Source: Pleodorina starrii (Eukaryota; Chlorophyta; Chlorophyceae; Chlamydomonadales; Volvocaceae). From it: a stretch of DNA of 64,000 nt. The stretch is taken from NCBI GenBank assembly GCA_030267565.1, contig BRXU01000022.1, positions 516,001 to 580,000 on the forward strand, written 5' to 3'. Positions 11,401-20,972 of the stretch are shown piece by piece; positions within the stretch are counted from its first letter, which is position 1, and every line of letters begins with the position of its first letter. A model generated the notes under the pieces. That model was not told the DNA's origin, ran no database searches, and saw only the letters and a program-made list of their open reading frames with translations. The translations under genes were made by a program, and so were the position numbers.

Positions 11401-14377
11401 CTCCTTTCTTTTACCTCCCACACCGCCAGGCCGCGGGAGAGATGTTGGCAAGCCCGTGTGCTGAGGACACAGACAGACCGCACTACAACACGGACGGATT
11501 ACCGGTAACGCGCAGCGTGCGTGGCCGCCATCTCTTTTTCAGACCAATAACGCACCTTCCTGTAGATCCGCACCAGCTGGTCAATCGCCACCCAGCTCCG
11601 AAACCGCACATACCCCGCCCCAACCGCCGCCAGCAACGCCATTCGCCGCCATTTGGGCTCCTCAAGCACCGCCCAAGCCGCCAGCCGCGCCATTCGCTGC
11701 CGCCACTGCGCCACGGCGCAAGCCAAGCCGGCCCGGGAGCGCTGCGGCGGCGCCGTGTCCTCGTACCGCCGTACTACGACAATCGGGACGAGCAGCGCGT
11801 CTGCCGCCACCATTGCGCCGAGCACCGTGATGCCAATCTCCTTGGCCAGCGCCGCCGCAACCGCCAGGGCGGCGGCGGCGGCGACGGCGGCCCAGTGGGC
11901 CGCCGCCGCCGACCCGTGGGTCGGTCGGCCGGCGGCGCGCCGCGCCGCGTCGCGCTCCGCCGCCGCCACGTACAGCATCACCGCGGGAATGGACAGCGCC
12001 GCGCAGAGAAGCTCCGCGTGCCCCACCACCCCCGCCACTGCCTCCGTGTGTACGGGATGCAGCGCGAAGGCCAGACCGCTGAACCACGAGGGAAGATGCA
12101 GCTGCAGCAACCGGAGCCGGCTGCAGCTGCCCGCAGCCGCCGCCGCCGCCTCCGGCGGCGGCGGGCGGCCGCTTCGCGGCCGCCCGGAGGGCGCCGCCGC
12201 CGCCGCCGCCGCCTCCGGCGGCGGCGGCGGCGGCTGCGCCGCCGCTGCTTTCCAGCGCCTTCTGAGGCCGGCACGAGGCGTCTGCGGCAGCGGCGGCGGC
12301 GCGTCGCCGTTGGCCGCGGCGGTTGGCGGTGGAGACGTGAGTGGTTGTGACCCATGGGTCGGTTGGACCTGCGTCCGCTGCTGCTGCTGCTGCTCCGGCT
12401 GTGCCGGCCTGCGGCCTGCGTCGTGGGGTCCCCGTACGGCAACCTCCAGCAGACGCCGGGGCCGCCACCGCCGCCGCATCAGAAAGTACGACAGCCTGAA
12501 AACACGCATACGGGACGGCTCCTTGGGTTTCGGGGTGACACGATCCACGTTCACGTCCACGTCCGCGCTCGTGCCCCAACCCCAGCCCAGCTTTCCAGAC
12601 ACACACACACACATAACCACCTCTTTCGTAGGCAATAGTAGGGTTGTTTTAGGATTTGAAGGTTTTAAGCAAACTCGAGTCCGGACCAGAAATCTCTCCA
12701 CCCCACAAACCGCAAGCCTCCCCAACTTCCCTTACGTCGCCTCCGTTTCCTCGCTGCGGTCTCTCATCTTTCACCACCCATCCCTCCCCACCCCACCCCT
12801 CCACACCCCTCCCCACCCCACCCCACTCCACCCACCCCCAGCCCCACCCCCACCCCCACCCCCACCTGCACACCAGTGCGCTGACCACCGCATGTCCCAC
12901 CAGGTTGGCGATGTGGGGAAGAAGGGGATCCAGGCCCCGCTTGGCCGCCTCGTCCTCCTCGTAAGGAAGGCGGGTCAGTGCGCGGCGGGCTGCACGCGCA
13001 TGGGGGAGGGAAGAGGGGAGAGGGGGGAGGGGAGAGAGGAGGGAAGAGAGGAGGGAAGCGAGGAGGGAGGGGAGGAGAGGGTTTGCGGGGTGGCGCGCGC
13101 GGGGGACAGAGGCGAAAGAGGCGCTTTGGGGTTGTTGGAAAGAGGAAAGGAAAGGCGCGGTATTCCAAACCCTAAGTCCACCCGCCCAGTCACCCCACCC
13201 ATGATGTGCTGCCTCCACGCCTCCGGCAGCGCCCCCCAGGCCTGTCGTACAAGTCGGAACGACAGCACCGTGAGCGGCCTCCAGGACTTGTGGCTCTTGG
13301 GGGAGGAGATGCGCTGACCCCTGAGAACAGGGTTTTAAGGTTGGGGTGTTTCCGTGTTTGCGATTTGCGATTTGCCGGCGGAAAATTACGGGGTTTTGGG
13401 GGGGAATTTGAGTTGGGACTGGGGTGGGGTGGGGGGCGGGAAAACGGGAAAATGCGGAAGAGATTGGGGGGAGGATGGAGGAGAAGGGGAGGGCGGGGGG
13501 AAGGGTGGTCGTCGATTGAACACCTATGGCTTAGATGGACCGTGTGGCGAGGAACGTAAAGGGAAAGAGGATGAGGGCGGGGGCCGGGGCCCGGGGGGGG
13601 GTTATCCACGTGAAGGCCGGAGCCCGTGAACGGTAACGTATCAGAAGTCCTGGGGTTCAGAAGTTCGCTCACCAAAAGTCGTTGAGGAACAGGCCCCACA
13701 GCGGGTTGGCGTCGTTGGTGACATCGCCGTTGTAGACCTGAGGACGGGGCGAGGGAGGCGAGGGGGGCGGTGGCAGCGGACAGATCTTGCCGAAAGCTGG
13801 GCGCTGAGGGGGGAAGGATGGTGGGTTTGGCATCAACGCGCAGACCAAACTTGGGTTTCGGGAATAAATATTATCAGGACGACAACGCGTTATAAATTAA
13901 GCGCGATAACGCTGTTCGGTACGTCCATGGACCAATGAGGAAGGCAGCGCAGGCTGCAGGGTCAGTGTGCGCAGTACGACGCGCTTGTGAGGGTCTGGTG
14001 GGACAGATGGCGCGAGATGTGCGGTGCCGACGCTACCTCGGCGGGTGGGTCATCCGACGAAATACTTATTTGGATGTGACAGTGCGAACACTTAACGCAA
14101 GAACGCTGTGTCTGAAAAACGCGATCCAATGAGCGAGCGATTGGTGAGACCGGTTGCGTCGTAGCGTAGCTTCGGGCGTCCGTCAAACTTCCCAAAGCAT
14201 TCAGCGCGTGGATCGTGCGTTGCGGCGATGTGTTTCAAGCTAGACCAGGTTATGATGAACTTCACAGCTTACCACAGCAAAATTATCGTCAAATGCGAAC
14301 TTGGCGGGGACCGTGTTCAGGTAAATTAGCGCGGCAACAATCGCGCACACCAAAGGACCTGCTGTCTCAAGCTGCAT
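5426..14377 (-). CDS. TMTC-type transmembrane O-mannosyltransferase with TPR repeats
   Basis: Thirteen exons, given in gene order: 14377-14273, 13737-13673, 13320-13199, 12989-12866, 12495-11556, 11092-10543, 10230-9746, 9408-9249, 8620-8484, 7762-7655, 7416-6938, 6396-6318, 5827-5426. They give 1251 aa with every phase matching. TMTC proteins are multipass ER membrane enzymes that O-mannosylate secretory proteins, cadherins in animals. N-terminal evidence: a hydrophobic segment then AKFAFDDNFAV at about 25-35 (the acidic DD pair of the fold), NDFWG, SHKSWRPLT at 66-74 and ALHPVHTEAV near 284. Then a DUF1736-like block at 453-635 (NPIAFSSSRLERLL, LSADWSFDC), GERLLYFPSIGYCLL at 636-650 and RNWDWRSEEALF. 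TPRs begin with CPDSAKVQLNLGIL at about 798 and run to the end. Pro/Ala/Gly-rich inserts interrupt exons 5, 7 and 11. The algal substrate is unknown; the family call is firm. Confidence 0.88.
6247..6282 (+). repeat. Partial dispersed repeat (GAACGTGGATAAC + C-tract)
   Basis: Only the GGCCTGAACGTGGATAAC end and the C-run are shared with the copies at 37045 and 13590. Intron of TMTC, opposite in orientation to the other TMTC copy. Confidence 0.5.
10928..10939. repeat. 12-bp palindrome GACCCGCGGGTC (TMTC exon 6)
   Basis: A perfect palindrome inside coding sequence; on the minus strand it supplies the codons for TDPRV. It lies at the edge of the DUF1736-like block. Confidence 0.7.
11911..11922. 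repeat. 12-bp palindrome GACCCGTGGGTC (TMTC exon 5)
   Basis: Coding; read on the minus strand as PTHGS within an Ala-rich linker, a different frame from the exon 6 copy. Confidence 0.7.
12349..12360. repeat. 12-bp palindrome GACCCATGGGTC (TMTC exon 5)
   Basis: A second copy in the same exon, again read as PTHGS, in the Gln/Pro-rich insert. Confidence 0.7.
13590..13636 (-). repeat. Dispersed repeat copy 2 (ends CGTGGATAAC + C-tract)
   Basis: Read on the minus strand this gives TTACCGTTCACGGGCTCC, a short variable part, CACGTGGATAAC and a C-tract. It lies in intron 2 of the TMTC gene. Confidence 0.75.
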
Positions 14378-14846
14378 GACAAAATATATTAGGTATAGCT
14401 CCTAACCAGCTCTTGGGTAGATGTCTGTGGCACGGGTTGTGCTGACCAGAGGGTGATGGCGAGGAACTTGACATGCGCTAAGCGCAACTTTTCATACACG
14501 CATACAGTATTTGTAACAAGGATTGCCAACTTACTGATTTTAACTTGACCCGCGGGTTGGAATCCCTGTCAGAATGAATATATTAGGTCTCGGAGCGCCC
14601 GAAGCCAACTGACGCCAAATCGATGCCTTCCCCTTGCAAGCACTATAGCGCCAAGTCGGACATACTTTAACAATTGCACGACATATAGCCGGGAAGGTTA
14701 ACGTCAACAAGGGCGTCGCGCCGTCAGGGGTCGACACAATTTTAACAACTACCTCTGCGCACGCCTTGCAGCACTGAAATTGCTCATATTTTTTTAGCGT
14801 CTTTTACATATAAACCTACTTTCCTGGAGTTACTTGGCCTTCCCGA
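14378..14846. promoter_or_regulatory. Divergent promoter region, TMTC / NOB1
   Basis: These 469 bases separate two start codons pointing away from each other, so both promoters should lie here or just inside. It is clearly more AT-rich than the flanking exons, with an AT stretch (TATTTTTTTA-like) at about 14788-14815 close to NOB1. No precise promoter element can be proven. A one-mismatch copy of the window's 12-bp palindrome sits at 14547-14558. Confidence 0.5.
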
Positions 14847-17800
14847 ATGTCTTGGGCTGCCGTCGCGAAGACGGCGACGGCGCCAGCCGCTCCAACTGAG
14901 GCGCCAGCTCCTAGCGCCGATGAGCGCATAGCCGTAATCGATACAAATGCCATCATCAGCGGCCTGCGACTGGAGCAGCTCGCGGACCGCTTCTGCACCA
15001 TCCCCGAGGTCCTCGCGGAGGTCCGCGACAAGCAGTCCCGCACCTTCCTCTCAACCCTGCCTTTCTCTCTGGACATTCGGGAGCCGACCGATGAGTCCAT
15101 CCGTGCGGGTACGCACGCGCACCTCCGCCTCCACAGTGCGCCCCCGGTGGCTCCCGCGCCTTGCACCCCGTGTGTCGACCGACCGACGGCATCGACCGCC
15201 GCCAATAGCAAAACCCCCACGCACAGCCTCTTGACGAGACCCTCTCCCTCCCACCCTCCCTGCCCCGCCCCCACCGCCCTGCTGCCCCCGTCCCTTCACT
15301 GCGGAGCCTTCATCGTCGTTGCCCTCACGCCCTCACTGCCCGCCTCGCCCTCCCTCGCCTTCCCCCGCCCTCCCTCCCCTTCCTCCCGCCCTCCCGCCCT
15401 CCCGCCTCACCCCCCACTGCAGTCCAGCGCTTTGCCCGCGAGACGGGCGACATCCACTCCCTCTCCTCCGTGGACCTGAAGCTCCTGGCGCTGGCCCACA
15501 GCCTCGAGGTGGTCGCACACGGAGCCGCCAACCTGAGGGAGCACCCAGTGCAGGTGGGGGGGGCAGGGGGGGGGGCGGGGTTGCGGGCGCGATGAATGGT
15601 CACCTCTCCGCCGCACCCCACCGCACGTTATCAGCCCCTTACCGGCCCCTTACCGGTCCCTTTCCGGCCCCTTACCGGTCCCTTTCCGGCCCCTTACCGG
15701 TCCCTTTCCGGCCCCTTACCCGGCACCCCCACCCCGCCCCAGGTCCGCACCCGGCCGAAGCACAAGTCCCGGGCCCGCGCTCTGCCCGGCTGGGGCAATG
15801 TGGCCAACCCGGAGGAGTGGAAGGTGGTGGACGAGGCGCCTGAGGAGCTGCTCAGCAACGCACCGGGTGGGTGGGTCGATGCAGGGAAACAGGCTCTCAG
15901 GGCGGCTGGCGCCGGGGAGGGACCCCCGGGGGACTTGGATTCGCCCCGGGGGATTGGGGGGGTCTAATCGGGTAGGGTTGATTGGGGGGGGGGCGCTCTG
16001 TGCAGCTGGGGAGATGAGGAGCTTTTGAGGTGGCGTGCGACTCTCCTCCCCACTATAGCGACCGGCAACCAACCGACCGGCGCTCGTATCTGACCCCACA
16101 CGCAGAGGGCCAACACCAGAGCCGCATCATCGCGGGAGGGGTGCAGTCCCTGTCGCTGGGGGACGGCGACGGGGCGGCAGTGACGCCGGCGGAAGCAGCG
16201 GCCCAGCTGCCGCCAGCTGCGGTGCCGGCGGCGGCCCTGGACCTGGTACCCGGGGAGCCCCTGCCGGCGCTGCCGCTGCCGCCGCCGCCGTCGCAGCAGC
16301 AGGCGTTTGGGGCGGCGGCGGCGCCGCCGCAGCAGAGTCCGGGGGGGCACCCGGAGGACGAGGATGAGGAGGAGGAGGAGGACGGGGGTTGGGAGACGGC
16401 GGCCAAGAGCCGCAACGCGGCGCGGCGGAAGCAGCGCAAGGCGCGGCGGCACCAGGCCTGGCTCGAGGCGCAACAGCAACAACAACGAGACCCAGGGACG
16501 ACAGCGCAACAGCAGCAGCAGGAGCAGGCGTCGACCTCGGGCCGCGACCAGGCAGCGACAGCAGCGCAGCAGCCGCCGCCGCCGCCACAGCAGCAGCCGC
16601 AGCGGTCTACGGCGGAGGGGCAGCAGGCAGCTGCATCGGCTGCGGCAGAGGACGCTGGCAGCGGCGCCAGCGGGGAGCCATCCGCCTCCCTGGAGTTAAC
16701 TGGGGAGGCCGCTGCTGCGAAAGCGCGGGCGGAAGAGGGTGCCGGCAGCGGCGAGGAGGAGGAGGAGGAGGAGGGTGAGGAGGAGGAGAGCGGCGACGGC
16801 ACCGAGGGAGAGGAGGGTGAGGAGGAGATGGAGGAGGTGGAGGGCTTGGAGCTTGTGACCGACGAGGAGTACGACGACGGCGATGACGGCGACGGCGCCG
16901 CCAGCGAGGCGGGTACGACAACGGCCACCGACGGCGGCGCGACGGCGGTGACTGGGACGGTGGCGGCGACGGAGGCGGAGACGGAGGCGGAGACGGAGGC
17001 GGAGGTGGTTTCGGAGCTGCTGCCCAACACCACCTCGAACGTGTTTATGGTGACGGCGGACTTTGCGATGCAGAACGTGATGCTGCAGATGGGGCTGAGG
17101 CTGGTCACACGGGACGGCAAGCAAATCACGCGGTGAGGCCGGTGGGGGAAGGGGGGGCGGGGAGGGGTGGGGGGTGGGTTGGGCCTGGGGGGTGGAGGTC
17201 GGGGGGCGATGAGAGTGATGGTGAGGGGGCGGGGGGCCGGGGAGGGCGCGTGGGTGGTGCGTTGGACCCTTGGATGATGATCCCCCTTTCCCCCCTTCCC
17301 CATCCCTTCCCCTGCCCTTCCTTCCCCGCCTTCCCCTCCTTCCCCTCTCCTCACCACCCCCGCCCTACCACCCTCCCTCCCTACGCCCTCCCTCCCTCCC
17401 TCTCTCCCTCTCAGCGTGAGCCGTTGGGCTCTCCGCTGCTCCGCCTGCTTCTTCGTGACCAAGGAGGCGGGCCGCCTGTTCTGTCCCCGCTGCGGTAACA
17501 TGACGATGGACAAGGTGGAGGTGACGGTGGGGCCAGGTGGAGCGGAGTTCTTCGGGGTGCGCAAGAAGTTCATTCTGAGGGGCACACGCTTCTCGCTGCC
17601 CAAACCCAAGGTGAGGTGTGGGCGATGCGGTGCGTGGAGCGGGGGACATGCAGACCCGTGGGTCGGTCGAGAGAGCGATGCGATTCGTACACCGTACCGT
17701 GGCGACGAACCGTTCAAAACGGGGGCGGCCCGCGTCAAACCCCCCCTTCGCAAGCAGCATCCAAAAACCCAACCCAACCCAAACCAAACCGACCAAACCC

Positions 17801-17999
17801 GCTGCGCTGCGCCGCGGCGTTGCGTTGCGTCGCTTCGGTCTGTGGAGGAACCCAGGGTGCACACAAGGGGTTCCCGGCGAATCTCAACCCCCACGCTGCG
17901 CCCTGCAGGCTCTCCGCGATGCAAACCGCCACACGCTCTGCACCGCCCAGCCCCTTCGCCCGACCCTCCGCTCGCACACTCCCTGACCCCCCCAAAACA

Positions 18000-18032
<33 letters not shown>

Positions 18033-18653
18033 TCGGTGGTTCCCTCGCTGCCCGGTGGCTCGTTTAGTTTGCCCCTCGCACGCCGCTCCGCACATTCCTC
18101 CTCCGCTCCTCTCACCTCTTCGCTCCTCTCCCTCACCCCTCTCCCTCCCCTTCTCCCCTCTCCCTCCCGTCCCCGCCCTCTCCCTCCCTAGAGCGGCCGC
18201 GGCGCCCGGTCAAACCCCGTTCTCCGGGAGGATGTGCTGCTGGCCCGCACCGGAGGACTCGGCCGGAAGGGAGCCGCCAAGAAGAAGAAGGCCGCCGCCG
18301 CCGGGGCAGCTGGCGGCGAATTGGACCCCTTTGCACCCGAGTTTGGCAGCGAGACCTGGCACCAGGCCAACGCGGCGGCGGGCGCGAAGGCCAGCGGGCG
18401 AGGCGGGGTGGGTTAGTTGCGGGGTTACCGGGTTGGGGTGTGGGCCCGGTGGTGGGGGCGGTGGGGGCGCTGCGGGGTTACCGGGTTGCTGGGCTGCCGG
18501 GTGTGTCTGTGTGTGTGTCTGTGTGTGTGGTGGTGGGTAGCGATGAATGTTTGGGCCGTTGGGACGAGGGTGGGAGGAGGTGGGGAACAAGGGTGGAGGA
18601 GGTGGGGAAGCCAAGGGAGACGGGAGAAGCCAAGAAGCCCCTGCGCTGCCTGG

Positions 18654-18686
<33 letters not shown>

Positions 18687-18949
18687 GTCCGTTGTGGGCC
18701 GCTTGCGAAGCTCCTGGACGGCGGCCATGCAGCCGTCGCAGTCGTGAAGGACAACGGCTGGGCGCTGTCGATGGGCCCCGCCCCCTTACACCCCCACCCC
18801 CCCTTGGCAGTGACTCATTCTTATATAAAGGAGCATATCACTCCCTGAACCCCCTGGTTCCCCCCACCCCCCACCCCCAGGTGCTGCTCACCTCGTGGAA
18901 GAAGAACCCGAATGAGGCCAAGCCGCAGCGCAAGAGCAGGCGCAAGTGA
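14847..18949 (+). CDS. NOB1: NOB1, PIN-domain endonuclease of 18S rRNA maturation
   Basis: Exons 14847-15108, 15423-15553, 15743-15866, 16106-17132, 17415-17610, 18192-18407 and 18881-18949, giving 674 aa in consistent phase. NOB1 cuts the 3' end of 18S rRNA (site D) in late cytoplasmic pre-40S particles. The PIN domain opens with AVIDTNAIISGL, D32 being the expected metal-binding aspartate, and continues with IPEVLAEVRD and SSVDLKLLALAHSLEV. The link GWGNVANPEEW is typical of the family. The zinc ribbon has C523, C526, C538 and C541 in RCSACFF...LFCPRCG, preceded by FAMQNVMLQMGL. The C-terminus has the usual NPVLREDVLL and a basic lysine-rich end. Exon 4 holds a long Gln/Ala then Glu/Asp-rich insert (about 190-490) that makes the protein much longer than yeast or human NOB1. 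The first ATG follows AT-rich DNA and starts good coding sequence at once. Confidence 0.93.
15634..15722. repeat. Minisatellite in NOB1 intron 2
   Basis: Tandem units of about 22 bases alternate CCCCTTACCGG and TCCCTTTCCGG blocks, about four copies. They end just before the acceptor of exon 3 and supply its pyrimidine-rich stretch. Confidence 0.8.
17653..17664. repeat. 12-bp palindrome GACCCGTGGGTC (NOB1 intron 5)
   Basis: An intronic copy followed by GGTCG, as in the TMTC exon 5 copy at 11911. Confidence 0.7.
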
Positions 18950-20972
18950 AACATGGGACGGCGCTGCCGGGGGCGGGGGTGTGGGTGGGGTTGGGGTTGG
19001 GGGTGTGGGGTTGGGGACCGGAGGGCGACGGAAGAAACCAAAGCCCCCTCGCCCGCGCTCGTCCTGGGTACCCCGTCTGCGTGTCTGTGCCCTCTGTGTT
19101 TGTGTGTTTTTGTCCAGGTTGGGCGGGTTGGGCGGGCTCTGGGCCTTTTGACTCTCGCAGCGGAGTTTGGGGCACGAGGTTTTCTGGTCCCCAGTGAGGG
19201 GGCAGGACGTGCTGGGTTTGAGGTTGCGCGCGTGCGTGCGTGCATGTCTGTGTGCCTGCTTAAACTCTCCATCTTGACCTCCGAACAAGGAGCGGCTTTG
19301 GCACTTTCCTTTTGAGGACGCGGCGGCGCGCCGCGGGTGCGACTGGGTGGGTTGCTCTGCGGTTGAGGGCGAGAGGACGGGCGGCGCTGCGGCGCGGGTG
19401 GATGGCAGGGGGATGCATGGGAGGTGCGGCTGTGTATCTGCAAGGCAAGGCAAGGCAAAGCGGGTTTGTTTTGTCGATGGGTTGCCTCCAGGGGGGGGGA
19501 GCGGAGGCGGGTTTGGTTTTCGGCCCGCAGTGGGCCGGGTGTCAGCGGGTCGGGCGGCTGCGGGTCGGGTTGTGCGGCCAGCGCGTTTTGCCGGGGGGGT
19601 TTGAAGTGGGGCGCTGCTGGTGGCAGGGCAGGGCACGCGGCGTGGAGGACGAGGGGAGGTGCTGGGTGTGACTGGACGGCGGCGGCGGTGGGGCGGCATC
19701 GGGCGTGCGTTGGCGTGCCCTGAAAGTGTTGTACTTTGGACGTGCCGAGCGCGCGGCCCGACCGCATATGTCAAGTCGTGGGGTTCGCGGATGTAACGCC
19801 AACTGATCCCTGCACGCCGTTTGAATCGATGCCATCAACCGATACAAAGTACATACATAAAAGAGCACTTGATGTAAGTACAATGTACTTAAAAGTACGT
19901 ACAGTGAAATTGAAGTAAGTACACTTAGGGCTTGAACCACTGAAGAGGCTGGTGGTGGTGGTGATGGTGGCGGGGGGTGGGTTGCGGTTGCCCTAGGAGC
20001 GGCCGAGGCAGCCGTTGCCTCGACTGCCTCGACTGCCGGCCAGCCATCCACCCCACGGACCCGTTCAAACTGACGCCAAACGCCGCAACCGCCGCGTGTC
20101 GCAAAAGTCCCACCCGCCCACATCGGCGGCGCCGAATCCTCCTCTCCCCAGTAACAGTAACAGCAACAGAGGGTAGATTTGTGCGCACACAAACCCACAC
20201 ACCCACACTCTTGCGTGTCGACCGCTTTTAGCGGCTGCCAACCGCTATAGCTGCTGCTGGCGAGGTGCCAACCGCCTTTGCCGCATTGCACCCCTCACAC
20301 ACCAACTAAATTAGCCGCCACAACGCCCACCTCTAGGGGCGCCTGGCGTTCGGCCCCGGCTCGAAACGCCGAGGCAGAGTGCGTGTGGGGGATCTTGCTT
20401 GGTTTTGGAGCTTCGTTCCGCCCGGCCCGGATCCGCTGCAGCGCCTCTCGTTCAGCGGAGCGGTCAGTAGCGGGAGCCCGCGACGCGACGCGGGGCTCCC
20501 GAGGCACACGTCGCCACCACCAGTGGGGCGCCGCTCCGGAGCCGATTTCTCTGGCTGCTTCTAGGGCGGAGAAAGGCGGAGAGAGGCGGCGAGAGGCGGA
20601 GACAGGCAGCGGAACAGCGGCAGCGGCCAAAGGGAAGACACACTGCGACCTGCCCGCTGTCGGCGCGTCCCAGAGCGCCCCGGTCCGCACCCGCACCCTC
20701 GCTCCCTCTCAGCAGCCACAGCAACAGCAACAGCAATCAGTAATCGTAGCAGCAGGTAGAAGCAACCAGCAGCAGTAACCGCAACAACAACAACACGAAA
20801 ACAGCAGCAACAGCAAGGAGGAGCGATAGCGGCGCCAGCACCGGCTCTCTCAACAGAAGCAGCAGCAGCAGCGAGAGCTAAGCAGCAGCACAGCAACGGC
20901 ACGGCAGTGACGAAACGACGCTGCCAGAAGCAGCGACTCGTGACAGAGGCCATCGTGCCGCTGACTGCGCAA
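18950..20972. other. Intergenic region, NOB1 3' end to MORN/filamin gene
   Basis: The first part is T/G-rich 3' untranslated sequence of NOB1. An AT-rich island follows at about 19845-19925. The last part (about 20280-20972) is GC-rich with CAG/CAA runs and looks like the promoter and 5' leader of the MORN/filamin gene. Short open frames here have no recognisable domain. No supported gene. Confidence 0.55.
19792..19796 (+). terminator. TGTAA, candidate polyadenylation signal for NOB1
   Basis: TGTAA is the usual volvocine polyadenylation word. This one lies about 840 bases after the NOB1 stop. Another occurs at about 19874 in the AT-rich island. Which one is used cannot be read from sequence. 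Confidence 0.4.
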
